Source: Klebsormidium nitens
Lineage: Eukaryota; Streptophyta; Klebsormidiophyceae; Klebsormidiales; Klebsormidiaceae
Assembly: GCA_000708835.1 (NCBI GenBank)
Contig: DF237091.1
Coordinates: forward strand, 111,095 to 175,094
Direction of reading: 5' to 3'
Length of the DNA stretch: 64,000 nt
A program made the position numbers and the translations under genes. Positions 47,926 to 60,572 of the stretch are shown piece after piece. Positions within the stretch are counted from its first letter, which is position 1. Each line of letters starts with the position of its first letter. A model generated the notes under the pieces. It did not search any database and was not told the DNA's origin. It saw only the letters and a list, made by a program, of their open reading frames with translations.

Positions 47926-50900
47926 CTAGTTCTTCTTATTCCTCCGCTCTGCGAGCAACTTTCTAATCCGCAGCGTGTTCCCCAATCTCCGTGTGGCCGG
48001 TCCGGAGAGAACGATGGACGCGAGCACAGCCTCGCTCATCACCCGGGGCGATGACAAATCCTCAAACTCGTTGTCGTGCAGAAGACCGTTCGTTTCTTGG
48101 AGGCCCCGTTGCGACCGCTGTCGCTTCTCCTCTTCCCGCTGCTTCGACATGGCCGCCTTCCGCGCTTGCCGTGACAGCTCCCGCGCTTCCTGAGCAGCCT
48201 TTATCTTTACGAGCTGGGCCGCCCGTTGGGTCACTTCAAAAGCGATAAGCAGCCGCTTTATGCCCTCATAAGCGACCAGGAAGAGCGCGGAGGCAGGGAC
48301 CTGCAGACAGAGAAAAAGTAGCCCAATCAAAGTCCACGGCAGATGATGCGGATAAGAAGCCCTTCCCGGTTTGGTTACAAGAACCAAAGTGACCTCGTGC
48401 AAGTCGCGACTACTCCCAAGCGTAAAATTTCTGCGCATCAGAAAGGCAGCCTCGCAACGGCCTGCCAGCCCCGCAACGTTGACAGCGGTATCGTTGCAAT
48501 CAAAGTTAACTGACAGGGCCTGCCAGTTTCAGCAGGGGATAGGGCGCTCGACGTCGACATGCTCGATCGGTCGAGAACCCGCCCAGCAGCCGCTAATCAA
48601 GGCTGCCTCGAGAGACCAAATCATTGGCCGTAAGACAGCTGACAGCAAGATACTTTCGAGACTGCCCCAAACCTTTTGACGAGGCTCTTTCGAAATCTTG
48701 GATCGACACGAGTCGACTAACTCCGAAAAAACGGGTCCTTCTGAGTGCAGCGACATGTAAGGACTATATACGAAGAAGGAAGCAACCAACTCCATTTTGC
48801 CTTTGACCATCGTAACCTCTTTCTTAGGTGCGAATACAGCCCTACCTACCAGTACCAGGCCTGTTCTCCGCAACCCCCAGACTACAACGGATGCAAGCAG
48901 TTCCGATAATCACTTCACTACTCGGAGGATCTTTTTTGCATACATTCTCTCTTTAAACAGCACAAACACCCTCAGCACATCGTTACTCCGCACCCCAACC
49001 CACCTAACCCCCAAAACCAACCCCACCGGTCCTCGTCGAGTCCCTTAGTATCAGTGTACCTTGTTTCTTTGATGCTTTCGCTTTTTTGCAGATTCGCCTC
49101 ACCTTGAGCATCACCCTGGGCAGCATCCCATAGGTGAACGCCAGCGGGCCCTCGTGCTTCAGGATGCTGCGCACCGTCTGCCGCACCCCGATCTTGACGG
49201 CCCCCTGCGTCAGGTCTTGCGTCATGACACGTGTCTTGACGACGTCCATCGGATTCGTCACGACGCTCGCCACGAGGCCCGCGACCTGGAACAAAGAGGG
49301 GCGAGTCGCGTCTGATGTCTGCCCGATCAAGTATTGGCGAAGATCCAGAAGGATTACCGATGACGCGCATCCCGTTGTTTATTACGGAAGTGCGGTCTGA
49401 ATGATAACGGAATGTTGTCTCCAGAGTTTTGAACGACTGCCCAACACTAACTCAGTCCCTGTAGACCTTGCGATGCTGCTCTTCGTTCAGAGAAATCGTG
49501 AATCAGATTTTGGTGATCTCTCAACGACACTGCTGTTGCGGTTTGCGGTTTGCAGTTTGTCAGACCGGAATCTGTCCACAGTTTGAGGCAATGGAAAGAA
49601 AACGAAGCCACATTTGCACAACCTCCGAAAAGTAAGGTGACTGCAACGAGGTGTTTACTACAAGTGCTTTGGAAAAGAAAAAGGTTAAGCTCTTGTTGGC
49701 AGGATCGGCTACAGTCTCGTCACAACCTAAGCAACGAAAGCAGCCCCTATCCGCACAAAAACGGGAACGTATCTACATTGGCAAGCAATCTCCAGACTCG
49801 TTTCCGAGACGAGACACGCTCGAGAGAACTGGAATCTTAGGCTCACCGCGCCCATCCACAGGTTGGTCAGCACCTTCTTGGCCTCAGACGTGACCGGCCG
49901 CTTCGGCGCCCCCGCCTCCTGGGGCCTGTTCACACCGTACGCCTTCTTCAGGGTCTCGAACGTCATGAACTGGATGGCGGCATACGGGATGTCGCGCGCC
50001 AGCTGAAAACAGCAGAGAGTAAAGTCCTCAGGTGGAGTATAGGTGTCCCCGTTTTTCGTTTGCCAAGCTAGATTGCTTTTAATAAATCGTCTGTTTGACC
50101 CTTCAAGTCCTTTCTTTCGCCCTCACTGCCCATCCCTACGCGCTGTTCCGACTTCTTTCCTGATCTGCTTGATTGACCGTCAGCCAGCACTGCGCTTGTT
50201 CACGCCGGTGAAGTGTCATACGATGCCACAGTTTGTCAGCATTTCGGAAAAGCAGTTTTCTCTCAAGTACGATGAAGCTAGCGCGCAATCGTCCCACCTG
50301 AGAACGCTTCGATGTTGAAGGTCCAACACACTTTACCCTTTTGAAGAAAGGCGCAGTCAAACTTGAATTGGGTCAAAGTGGAGGCGTTATGCGCAAAGGC
50401 CGAGCGAACAGCATCGATTTCTGACACTGACCCTTGCTTGCTATACCCATAAAATCCAGAGTTCGTTTCGACCTTTAAACGTTCTTATTCACAACGCTGA
50501 AAAGTGACTATACGAAGGGCCCTAACTCTTTCCATATCCTCAGTCTTGAGAAGCAAAGGCTGATCTTGTTGATAGCTAACAACATGGATTGACGTCGTTG
50601 CCTGATTACTGAGCACCACAATATAGGCGAAGCGTACCTGGATACCGTAGCCGGTGTAAAAACCGCCGATGCCCTCGGTTCTGCTCATTTCCCGGATTGC
50701 AACGACCATATTTGGGTAAACCCGAGCCTGTACCCGCTGTTTGACGACCTGTGGGGAAAGCTTTTATAGATCAAGGCGCTGTGTTTCAGGATTATATGGA
50801 CCAGAGTTTGGTTGTTTGAATAACGTCTGGAACACCATCCTAGCCACGGCCGTATAAAAAGCCAGGTTGACTGCACAGAGATACACAAGCTTACTACGGG

Positions 50901-53640
50901 CAATGGATACTCGACCAAGTACCAAGTTTCGCACAACAAGGCCAAAATTCGGGTCTCCCTCTTCGAGGGCAGTTGTGGTTAGACACCATATAAAGTCTCG
51001 AGAAGGCAATACCCAAGGGTGGTAGCAGACGTTTAATTCATGGGCCACCATGTCATAATACATAATAAACTGCCTTGCCACGAAACCTGGCAGGCAGTTA
51101 CAACACATGCGCCAATCGATCATTACAAGGCTTGCACAGAGAGATGCTCTGAAACAATGTGGCATGACTGAATGTCCACCATTTAGAGTCTGGCCAGAAA
51201 GATGCCTTCAATGTTTGACAGGTCCTACTGCGAACCCACCCCTCGAAGATCGTCTTCCGACAGCAAGGACGCGCTTCTCAAGAATCTGAAACAAGCACTT
51301 CCGAAACACAGTCCGGGGCACACGCTCTCCACTACCTGATTCATACCTCGCCTTGCAACGACGCTGGCTCAGAAACTTCTACATATAGAAGGAGACCACA
51401 CCGCCCTCACCTCTGGAGGCACTCTCACTACGCTCGCTACCACGTTTCCAACAGCTGCCCCCACGATCGGCCCCACTTGGCCCAGCGTCTTGGGGAACTT
51501 TGCCTCCGTCCACTTCTTGACCGCTTCATACGTGGCGAAAAAGATGGCAGACGAAGGAGCCGACGTGCCTATGCTGGCTCCAAACCCTCGGTACAGCCCC
51601 ATCACTCCTTGAGTCTTGACTACACCCACGGCGCAGTCCGTGAAGGTTTTGTAGCTGTTTGTGGAAGACTGCAGTGGAACAAAAGGATGAGCATAAGATT
51701 GTGGACGCACCTATTTTAGCTCGGAATTGCCATGTTTTTAAGACAGTCTTAACAAACTTTTGCTGGGGTAAGAGAGCCATCAGAGGGTCAGAAAGGGACT
51801 CCTAGGTTGGCTAATTGGGGTAGTGCACGCTTCACAATGGCTCTGAGTCTCACGATATCGAGTATCTTTCTACAGCTGTGGTGGCAGAATAGAATGAACA
51901 TTCTTGACAGCCTGAATTGGATTCCCTCAGACTTCTGACCCCAAAGGTCGCTTCCGAGCAGGTTCGCTGGTCTTCTGCCTTTTGTCTGTGATACAAATTC
52001 ACCTATTTGTCGGCCACTACAAGACCAATACATTGCTCAAAGCAGCTGTGCTCAAGGACAAGTACACCACTTCGAACACTCTGTCAGTTGGAAAGAAAAT
52101 TCAGCACCAGCATATAATGCAAAAGAAGAGAGCCATTGCGAATCCACCTTGCATACCTGGAGAATGGTTTTGGTCGTGTCAAAAGGTTGCAGGACAAGCT
52201 TGGAGAGGAAAGACGCAGACGCTCCCGCAATGAAGTTCTCCTTCATGGTTGAGCTGCGCTGCTTCTTGTCTTGTTGGGAGCCTGTTTTGTCTTCAACCAC
52301 CCCTGAAATCACCACGAGAAGCTTGTTATGTGTCACGAAGGAATTGACGGCTTGAGTGTGAAGAACCTACTGCTTACATCTTCTCGCAGCTTGCATTGCA
52401 AAGTAGTCTCTTGAGAAAGGAGTGACGCAATCGCAACAAGATTTGTAAATCATAGAAATGCACTCATGTGCACAGTACACAAAGTTGTCCAACAAGCCCT
52501 ATTTCAAACTAGAAGGAGCTGGCCAGGATTGCAGGATGGGACTTGTGCACTTTTGCATAGTTATATCTTGCTTTGGAATGCAAGCGACTTCTGCTTTCAG
52601 CTTCCATCGAGATTTTTAAGGACTGTAGTATTCTCTTGACATGAGAATGTTTGAACTTACAGGAATCAGAGGGGGGAACTCCTACGCTTCAGTGGATAAG
52701 AAACGCACCTGAGCTTGTCGACTCCACGTTTGCAACAAGCACAACCGCCGCATTCTGCCTGCTTTTTTTTCTCACAGGGCGTACTTTCTTCGCTCGCTGA
52801 GAGAATTGACCAGGGAGTTGTTGAAGGTCAGATAGCCTGTCCTTCAGAAAATTTATTGAGCTTTCTATCCGGCTAACACCTGCAGAGAAACGACCCGGGT
52901 AAGGATGATGCTTAGCACTTGACTCGGAAAATGTATGATTGGATAGTCATCATGATGCTTTTAAGCAAGGACTCTAGATCGGTCTCAGTGGTCATGACAC
53001 AGCACGCATCGCAACTCTCCAGGAGTCAACATTAATTCTGACGTCTTAGGCCCCACAATGTCTTCAATTGATAGTCCAAAACGAAAAGAGCCCTCAATCT
53101 AGATCAAAACATGAGATTCACAGCAATTGCCAACTGTACACGACAGAACAATTACAGAAGCGAAAAACAAGTGGTTTCAGAGGGACAGTTTAGCTAGTAC
53201 TCTCCTAAGAGCTTACGATTCTCAACCAACAAAAGTATCAAAAAGAAACCAGCAGATATTTGCTTCCTAGGAACACCTTTCCTTTACTAGGACAACAGCA
53301 ACCTCTGCCCCTAGGTGGAAAAAAGTATGGTCCAGATTCCAGACGTACTGTTTTCTGTGATTCCTCTAGTGAGAGTGTCCTGCCAATCGTACTTACCTGG
53401 ATTGGCGTCAGCCTCGTCTGTTGGCATTGCCGCCAAACAATGTCCATCACCATCCTCTCTCAGGAATGCTTCTGCAGACTGGTCGTCCCAGACTTCTGAG
53501 AACCTCTTTGAAGTCGCCTGGTTGGATATTTCCACATTCAGCTTCCCTAAGGGGGTAAGGCCTGTGTAACCATACTGCAAAAGGCCTACGTCATCAAAAG
53601 CCCGCAACACATCACTTCTGTGTGCACGTTCCTTCTTCAT
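47926..53640 (-). CDS. Mitochondrial carrier (SLC25) family protein, SAM-carrier-like
   Basis: This is a predicted inner-membrane solute exchanger. Exons in reverse are 53397-53640, 52157-52302, 51411-51668, 50638-50748, 49847-50002, 49103-49285 and 47926-48300. The first junction is phase 1 and all others are phase 0, giving about 490 residues. The three carrier repeats have their PxDxxK-type signatures: LVLQPFDTTKT, VVRVPPEVVKQRVQA and VVTNPMDVVKTRV. The sequence RVPPEVVKQR in repeat 2 and SAPSSAIFFATYE in repeat 1 resemble S-adenosylmethionine carriers (SLC25A26); substrate assignment is inference. Odd points are an N-terminal extension of about 100 hydrophilic residues and a charged, Arg/Lys/Glu-rich tail of about 105 residues after the last helix (KAAQEARELSRQARKAAMSK). 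The first exon is the least certain; if absent, an ATG at 52246 would start the carrier core. Confidence 0.82.
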
Positions 53641-54888
53641 TGTCAATGTACTACCAGCTAAGATGGACTGGACTGATTAATCAACGTTTCCAACGATGTA
53701 CGCTTTGCGATTTCTGCGCTTCGGCGCAGATTGGACGACCTTTCAATCTTTTTACAAACTGCATGCATGGGGAGGGGCAACACTCTTAATCTGGGGAGCA
53801 GCTCAAATCGCAGAACCAGCAAAATCAGCTGTGCTGTAAGCAGAGCGATCGAGGGGCAAAAAGCAATGCTGCCGATGCCGAATAATTCCTTCTGAGGAAT
53901 GACTGAATTGGACGGAAATCTGCTGCGGAATCAACTCCACTCGATCAACACTTTCCTTCTCGAATCCGATGTTAGCCCTTCACCAGCGTTCACTGCCGAA
54001 CGGAGCCCTGCAGAAGCGCTTTCTTGTCCGCCATGGCGCAGCGGTACGTCCCCCCATTTGCCTGATCTGGGTAAGTTCGCTGCTCCGAACCTTTTGTGGT
54101 GTTTTATGCCGATCTGGCAAAAAGCTTTACAAATTCTGTCGTCTGAGATCCGTTCTATCTAGCCTTATTCGAGCTATGAAACTTTCGACGGACTCGGAGA
54201 CGTACCGCGAGAGGTTTCGGGTCGCCCAGATTCCTTCATGGTAGGGGGGAATTTGGAGAAGAATCTTCCGCACGAAGAAAGTTGCCACGTGTCGGGAATC
54301 TGGTCGATCAGGCGGCCGCGGATTGCATCCGCGGCCGCCGGCACGGTCGCGCGGGCTTTTTGCATGGCGCCAAATGACATCAGCATTTGGATCTAGCATG
54401 GGCAGAGAACTGGCACTGCAGCAAATATGGCCTGAGCAAGCCGGCAGCATTGCATGTGCGCCTTTCCGAGCGCCACGTAATCTGCTCTGTACATGAAAAT
54501 TTCTCTGTGTTCTTCACATAGCGACGTTCAGCGATGGTTCAGGGCATGAGTGGTCACAGGAAGGACGTATCTTTTAACTGCAGCTTCAGGCGATCTCAAT
54601 CTGCCTGAGAAAAGCATCTTTGCGACGCTGGCGGCGTCTGAGATGCTCGTGCCGCGGCTGGCCCTTGCACTATGTGAAGCAACTCAGATCACCGGGGTCC
54701 GTTTTTCAATCATCCATGAATCCTGGTTTCGAGCGCTGTTCGGACCCGGCACAATTTGGCCAGACGTTTTGGATGCATGTCAGGCGCAGATCTTCGGTCC
54801 CAGGAGCTCTCACTCGCCCCATCATCGCAGCACTCATGTGCAACACACGGCTTCCAAGCTGACACCACTCCTTCCCTTTCCCATCTTT

Positions 54889-57800
54889 ATGCACACCACC
54901 CTCTTAGAAGAGTCCTCATACCCTTCGTGGTTCGATTGGAAAGTGCCATATCGGACCTTCGGCTGTCCCATTAGAGCGTACTCCTCGCTTGCCCAGGCCA
55001 ATGCACGCAGCGGCGATGCACAGCGCACTGAAAATAGGAAGCCCAGCCTTTATGAAGAGCGGACGAGGCAGAAGTGGGGGTCGCCGATGGAACAAAGGCG
55101 GGGGCTCTTGCTGGGGACTCTACTCAAAAGCCTTCCGGTCGATGCTGACTTGCGGGTTGGTGGTGCTTTCTCGAACTTGTGTCAGGTTTCACTATGCAGA
55201 CCTTCTGAAAACGTTTGAGCTGGCGGCAGACCTCTGCAGGTCACTGCACTTGATTGCCTTGTTTTCAAAGTGCATCAAGCAGTATTTCAGAGGAAGGGTC
55301 GTAAACATTATTCAAAGCAGTGTGTGAAATTCTGTGCATCAGGCCCAATCTTCCCCACGTTATAGTTGTTATTATGTCGTTTCTTGAGTCCTGAACTGGT
55401 CTCTGACCCTTTGAAACACTGGACGAGGGCCCAATCAAAGAGCGTTTGGGTAATCGGCTTCCTTACAGGGGAGCGCCAATCCTCGTCTTGAGTACCCACT
55501 GCCTTTTCGAAAGTTAAATGACAATTCTAGGGCACCTTTCCGACCTGTCTGTGGTGTGAATTCGACACCCCTTTCGGCACACTGAAAGTGTCTGGAAGCA
55601 CACTGTAACAGCTGTCTTTTTGTCCAGCAATGACGGCCACACATTCTCGCCTGCATCTTTCGCCGATCTGCTGTATTACTGTCCTGTAACCATCCTGCTA
55701 AGTGGCTTGAAGCTGTCATGTTGACTTTTTCTCGGGCCCCCTATTTTCCTTTGGCCGCTCCCTCAATCTGTGCCCTCTCAACCACCGAGCAGGGGCCATC
55801 GATGCTTTCCTGTTCCTGGTTTGGTTCTATACCGCATGTCTACTATAATTGTGTCCTTGATTACTGGTTGATTTATCCCGCAGGCCGAGCTCTTGAAAGA
55901 GGGCCAAACCCGAGACGACTTCTCTCCCGTCGAGATCCGCCTTGCCCTTCGGACGCTCTGCCTAGACGATCTTGGACGCAAAACGGTTCCCGACTGGGAG
56001 CGCGCGCTCCAGCTTGCAACCTGGTATCTCGAACCCCTTTGGAAAGTCTCCCCGTTCGACCACACCGTCTTAAACGAACTCTGGAAGATCCTGGGAGAGG
56101 CGAGGAGGGCGGACCGGATCATGGCGTTGTATGAGGAGGGCAAGCGGCAGCGGGGCGTGTCGTTTGGGAAGCAAGTTGTCGAGAGGGTCGTGAAGTCGCT
56201 GTTTGTGGCGGGGTATTACCAGGAGGTGGTTGACGTCATGGACGAGGCGCAAGAGAACGGGTGGGAGGTGGAGCTGTTTGATGAGTTCATCCAGTCTCAG
56301 GTAAGGGGCGCGATCTTTTACGTACTGCTTGATTTACTGGTGTTCTGACTTTTATAGCGCTTTCGAGCATCTGCCGGTCTCTTAAGATTTGGGGAAGCCC
56401 TGAGGACGACTCAAGCTAGTCAAGATTGAGACAACATAGCAACAACTATTCTCGAGGTCATCTAGTCCCTGGTGAGGTGCGCAGTTCAGAATTTGATTTC
56501 CTTCCCCAGTCGTGCAACGACACAAAGTGCGCAAGAGGAGGGAGCGGGATCTTGCGGAGGGGCGGGCAAGCTTCCCACTTCTGTGAAAAATGGAGTAGAC
56601 GGTGACTCGTTTTTTGTTCGAGAAAAGCTTTTTACTAAGGTCCATGTGCGGTGTAGGGTTGGCTGGACGGGACACGGCCGCTTCATGCAAGTTGCTTTGA
56701 CCGACTCATCGATATTCATTTATTCGTGGCTTCGGTTCCAATTTTTGGTTTCTAGCTGGACGACAGCTGGCTATACTGAGGTGCCGTTGGCCCATCAGCT
56801 GTCAACAAAGTCATCAAACTTTTTTGTCGTCAGTCGATCTGGACCAACTTTTTCGCAGGATTAGACGCTGAGGATTTAAACAAAACCTTCCGCAAAATCA
56901 GAGCTAAGGATACAAAGAAAACCTGTCGAGAAGTAGTCTGCGTACGTAAGGCATACTGAGTAGGCCAAGTGAATGCACGTTATCTTCAGGACAGCCCCAT
57001 GATTTGACGTTCTTTGTTACAACGTTCTCATCAACGACGAAAACAACGACTTTCGAGATTTGTTTTGTGTTCAATTCTGCACAACGGACAAAGCCCAGAA
57101 TATCTCGGAGGCAGTGGCACTGAGGTTTAATTCAACTTGAGATTTTCGAAAGCTCATCTGCGGGCCTCCCTCTTGATCAGTGAAAATGCCTCTCAACCAA
57201 TAAGAGGGTTTCGACAACAGGTGGAATAGAAGCAAGAGATTTGTACGCTTGTTGGCTGGTCGCTTGAGGCCGAAGATAATCCTCCGCCTCAGGCCGGACA
57301 AAGGCCGTCATGTTTCATTGATGCTGGCAGACCTCGATACTGTTGACTTGCAATCCTCCGTGGCAGGCAACAGCGAGAGCTTAAAGAAGTGCTGACGTCC
57401 TTCTTGATTCAGAGTTTAGCCAATTGCCTTCTCGCCACTGACCTCTGCAGATCAAGCTGTGCACGGTGACGAAAGCACGAGGTTATACACGACGTGGGCC
57501 TTATACGAATATTCTGGAATGACAATCTCAAAGCAGCCGAATATCGTTGACAACGCTCGCATTATAAGATACTTGGAGCTTCGATGAGCTTCAAGACAAG
57601 CACGTCATACATAAAAACAAGTCGTCCCATTACCTTGCGACACGTGCTCATTCTCCGCTTATCTACGACTCCAGTCATCGCTTTACGTGGCAGGTAAATT
57701 TGGGTATGGTCGACGAAGCGCTGATGTCATTCGGCACCGCCACTGCACGCAAGCACGGCACGCCGGTCCTGACGCAGACCTACGCCGCACTTCTCGGCGC

Positions 57801-58982
57801 GGGGGTTCCGAGCGACCGGCTCCGTTCCGGCCGGAACGACTGCGACCTCGCGCGCGCGCTCGGACAGCTGGGCCGGAAACGGGAGGCCGTGCAGATCTTA
57901 CGGGACACCGTATACGCTATGCGACGGGGGCAGTTCTTTCCGGTGCACCTCTGGCTGGACGCTATCGTCACGGCGATCGAGATGGGGTGCGTAGAGGAAG
58001 CGGAAGACTTCCGGGACCGGGGGCAACGGAATGCGGGGTTCTTCCTCGCGCCCGTGCTGAGCTCCTACGTTAAGCACCGGCACGTGCTGATGTCACACCG
58101 GGCGTTGCTGACTGTGCTCAAGTTGGAGCCGGGGTTGAACGTGAAGGGCATAGGGCCGGCGCTGATCAGCCTGCTGTGCCTGGCGCAGCACGCGGACGAA
58201 GCGGTAGAGGTGCGCGAGCATTCTCTCACGTTTGGGTCCGTTCCACCATTCGTCTCCCCTTTCGATGCGTGTTTCGTAGCGCAGCTTCGTGGAGGAATAT
58301 CGTTCTCTAGAATATTTGGGTCTGTATTACCATCTTCGTTTGTGTATCTCCCATTTTTTCGCGCGTTTTCGTCTTCACATCTGTTCTCCATTGCCTTCCG
58401 AGGCCCTAATCCTTTTCATGATTGATGGTTTGTATGCTGTGACAGACGTTCAGCAAATTGGCGTTTTAGTCACCTCTTGTAAAGTCGTGTACTTCGTTGG
58501 GTCGCAGAGCTCTACGTGGAAACCTGCGGGCTTACGGGTTGACAGCCCGCTACTCTCAGCCTCCTATGGTTTGAAACCTCTCTGAAAGAAACTTAAACTC
58601 GCTCTGCATGCAGATTTTAGACGCGTTGCTCAAGCAGGGCTGCGTCCCGTTCCCCAAGACCTTCGGTAAAATAATATTTTGCCTTCTCGACGAGGGCCGG
58701 CTGCCTGAGGCGGAGGCCGTGCTCGCGAGCTTCTACCAACACGTCGAAGCGCAGCCCGACCCGCAGCTGAGTACCCGCGTCTTCGACGCGTTCGTTCGTC
58801 GATACCTAAGGGTTAAACAACCCGAGCGGGTTTTGGAACTGGTTAGGCAGGCGCGCGCGCATAAGCAGCTGATCCCGCTGAAAGCGCTGTACGAGTGGGT
58901 GCAGCATCTAGAGCGGCACAGTCGGGTGAATGCCGCGGCGTTGCGGAAGTATGTACAGGAGGCGACGAGTCGGAAGCAATAG
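54889..58982 (+). CDS. Pentatricopeptide (PPR)-like protein, probably mitochondrial
   Basis: PPR proteins bind organellar RNA to help editing, splicing or stability. Exons are 54889-55185, 55884-56300, 57694-58209 and 58614-58982, all phase 0, giving 532 residues. The last three exons are GC-rich and encode helix-pair repeats of about 35 residues, for example NLGMVDEALMSFGTATARKH, GQLGRKREAVQILRDTVYAM, FCLLDEGRLPEAEAVLASFY and RVKQPERVLELVRQARAHKQ. The proposed first exon is weaker. It begins with ATG at 54889, has few acidic residues in its targeting part, and includes IRAYSSLAQANARS, which looks like a mitochondrial presequence cleavage region. It ends CAG before GTTTCAC in matching phase. 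Motif scores and the RNA target cannot be judged by eye. A 1.4-kb second intron (56301-57693) could hide a further exon. Confidence 0.65.
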
Positions 58983-60572
58983 GTTAAAGGGCAACGTGGA
59001 CAAGATCAAAACGCGAATTTACAACGAAGCCTTGGGGCATTCTTGGAACTTGTTGGAATTCTAGGTTTAAGCCGTAGGTGTCAGTTGCTAGCTGGCAGAC
59101 AATCAAAGGGTGACAGGTTGATTACATGAAATTGACATTCGTGGCTGCATTAGCCACAGCGGACAAGTCCCACAGCATCAGCTCAGTACTTAGACAGCAA
59201 CGTTGGCCCTCATGCTCACAACGTATGGCGAGCCGATCAGTTTGCACAGGTGACATCTGTTGCACCACGGCTAGGTTCACCCACAACCTGAATAGTTAGC
59301 GGGACGACCCGTATATCAGAGTGCATACATATGCACGAGCTAGGGCGACTGCATGCATAACGTCTAGTGGCCGCCTCATGTGCGCGGCCTGCGTTTGCAC
59401 CGTGTGTGATCAGTAATACAGAGTGCCCCGGTTTGCCAGCGCGGCGCCACTCTGCAATTTTGCAGATCGTTCCAACTGCGACCATGCGCAGTACGTAGCG
59501 TAAGTTCAAGGTCGCGCACTTGACAATAAGTGAGATTAGGTGATTACGTACCGATCTATGTACGTACGTGCATGACAAATAAGAAGCTAGATCCAGCTTT
59601 ACCTTAACTCACATGACCTCATGTGTGGTTGGAGTCCAACCATGATCATTTGATCCAAGCTGTACCTGTTTTAATTGGCATGTCATGCAGTGTGTCGCGC
59701 CGCGCCAACGTACAACTATGTGGCCGAACAGCTTGCATGGCATCTGGCCCCGCATTTTACCTCAGTCATGCTGGCAAGATATCAATAAAAAATAACAAAT
59801 TATGATAATATTACAATGCATGTCCGACCGTCACTTCATGCGGATTAATACATGGCCGCATGCGCTTCGCTCGATTGCTGGCACACGTTGTACAGCATTC
59901 ATATAGGAGCCACGTGTCGCACCTACATATCTCCTAGCTGATTCGTCTCGATATGCCACCGCATACTTTACTCACAGCGCATCATGGGCATGCCAGCCGC
60001 ACTACCCATGTGAATGAATTGCGCCACGTTCCACGCATCACAGAAGGGCCATGAATGTAACCGGAGTGCACATCATCTTCAGCTTCACCAATGCACCATC
60101 ACATGAGACTTTCTCCAGGCCAACTTAGAACTCTCAAGGGTCTCCACTGAACCGCCCTTAACAAGCCCATGTATGAACAGAAGAAAGAATGAAGCTTGAG
60201 GCTTCATTCTTCCCCTATGTCATGTCCTAACCCTATTTGGTGTTGCTGCACTTATTTTCTAATTAGTGTCCTCTGTCTAGTTAAATACCTTAACTAAACC
60301 GGACACTAACCGAACCCGACACAAACCAGCCTGACAGCTGTCGCACCTACATATCTCTAGCTGATTCGTCTCGATATGCCACCGCATACTTTACTCACAG
60401 CGCATCATGGGCATGCCAGCCGCACTACCCATCCCCTCCTGAGCCCGTGTCCACAACAAGGGCACACCTTACTACCTGTTTGGCTGGCGATCCTCCAGCG
60501 CTCGTCCACCCATGCACTGAGCACAGAACCAGTCCCCGTCAGGCACTGCTGACAAGGGACTGGCCAGACACT
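58983..60572. other. Intergenic region / 3' flank of the retroelement
   Basis: No coding sequence is supported. The part nearest the retroelement carries a 95-bp direct repeat pair and an 11-bp-stem hairpin at 60185-60211 (AAGAATGAAGC, TTGAG loop, GCTTCATTCTT). It should include the element's 3' untranslated part and LTR if those survive, but I could not fix LTR ends. Confidence 0.4.
59915..60432. repeat. 95-bp direct repeat pair, 424 bp apart
   Basis: 59915-60009 and 60339-60432 are nearly identical (TGTCGCACCTACATATCTC, ATTCGTCTCGATATGCCACC, CATCATGGGCATGCCAGCCG). One C is missing in the second copy. Both begin TGTCGC. They flank 329 bp of AT-richer sequence that contains the small hairpin. 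They may be duplicated LTR pieces or the edges of a nested insertion. Confidence 0.85.

Noticed and set aside
52740-52910. Plus-strand mini-exons (AYFLRSLRELTRELLK after a good polypyrimidine acceptor) inside the carrier's first intron
   Set aside because: No start exon or continuation was found. It could be a small nested gene, but the evidence is too thin to annotate.
54550-54888. Upstream extension of the PPR gene's first exon
   Set aside because: The frame is open but the translation shows no targeting or PPR character; the ATG at 54889 gives a better presequence.
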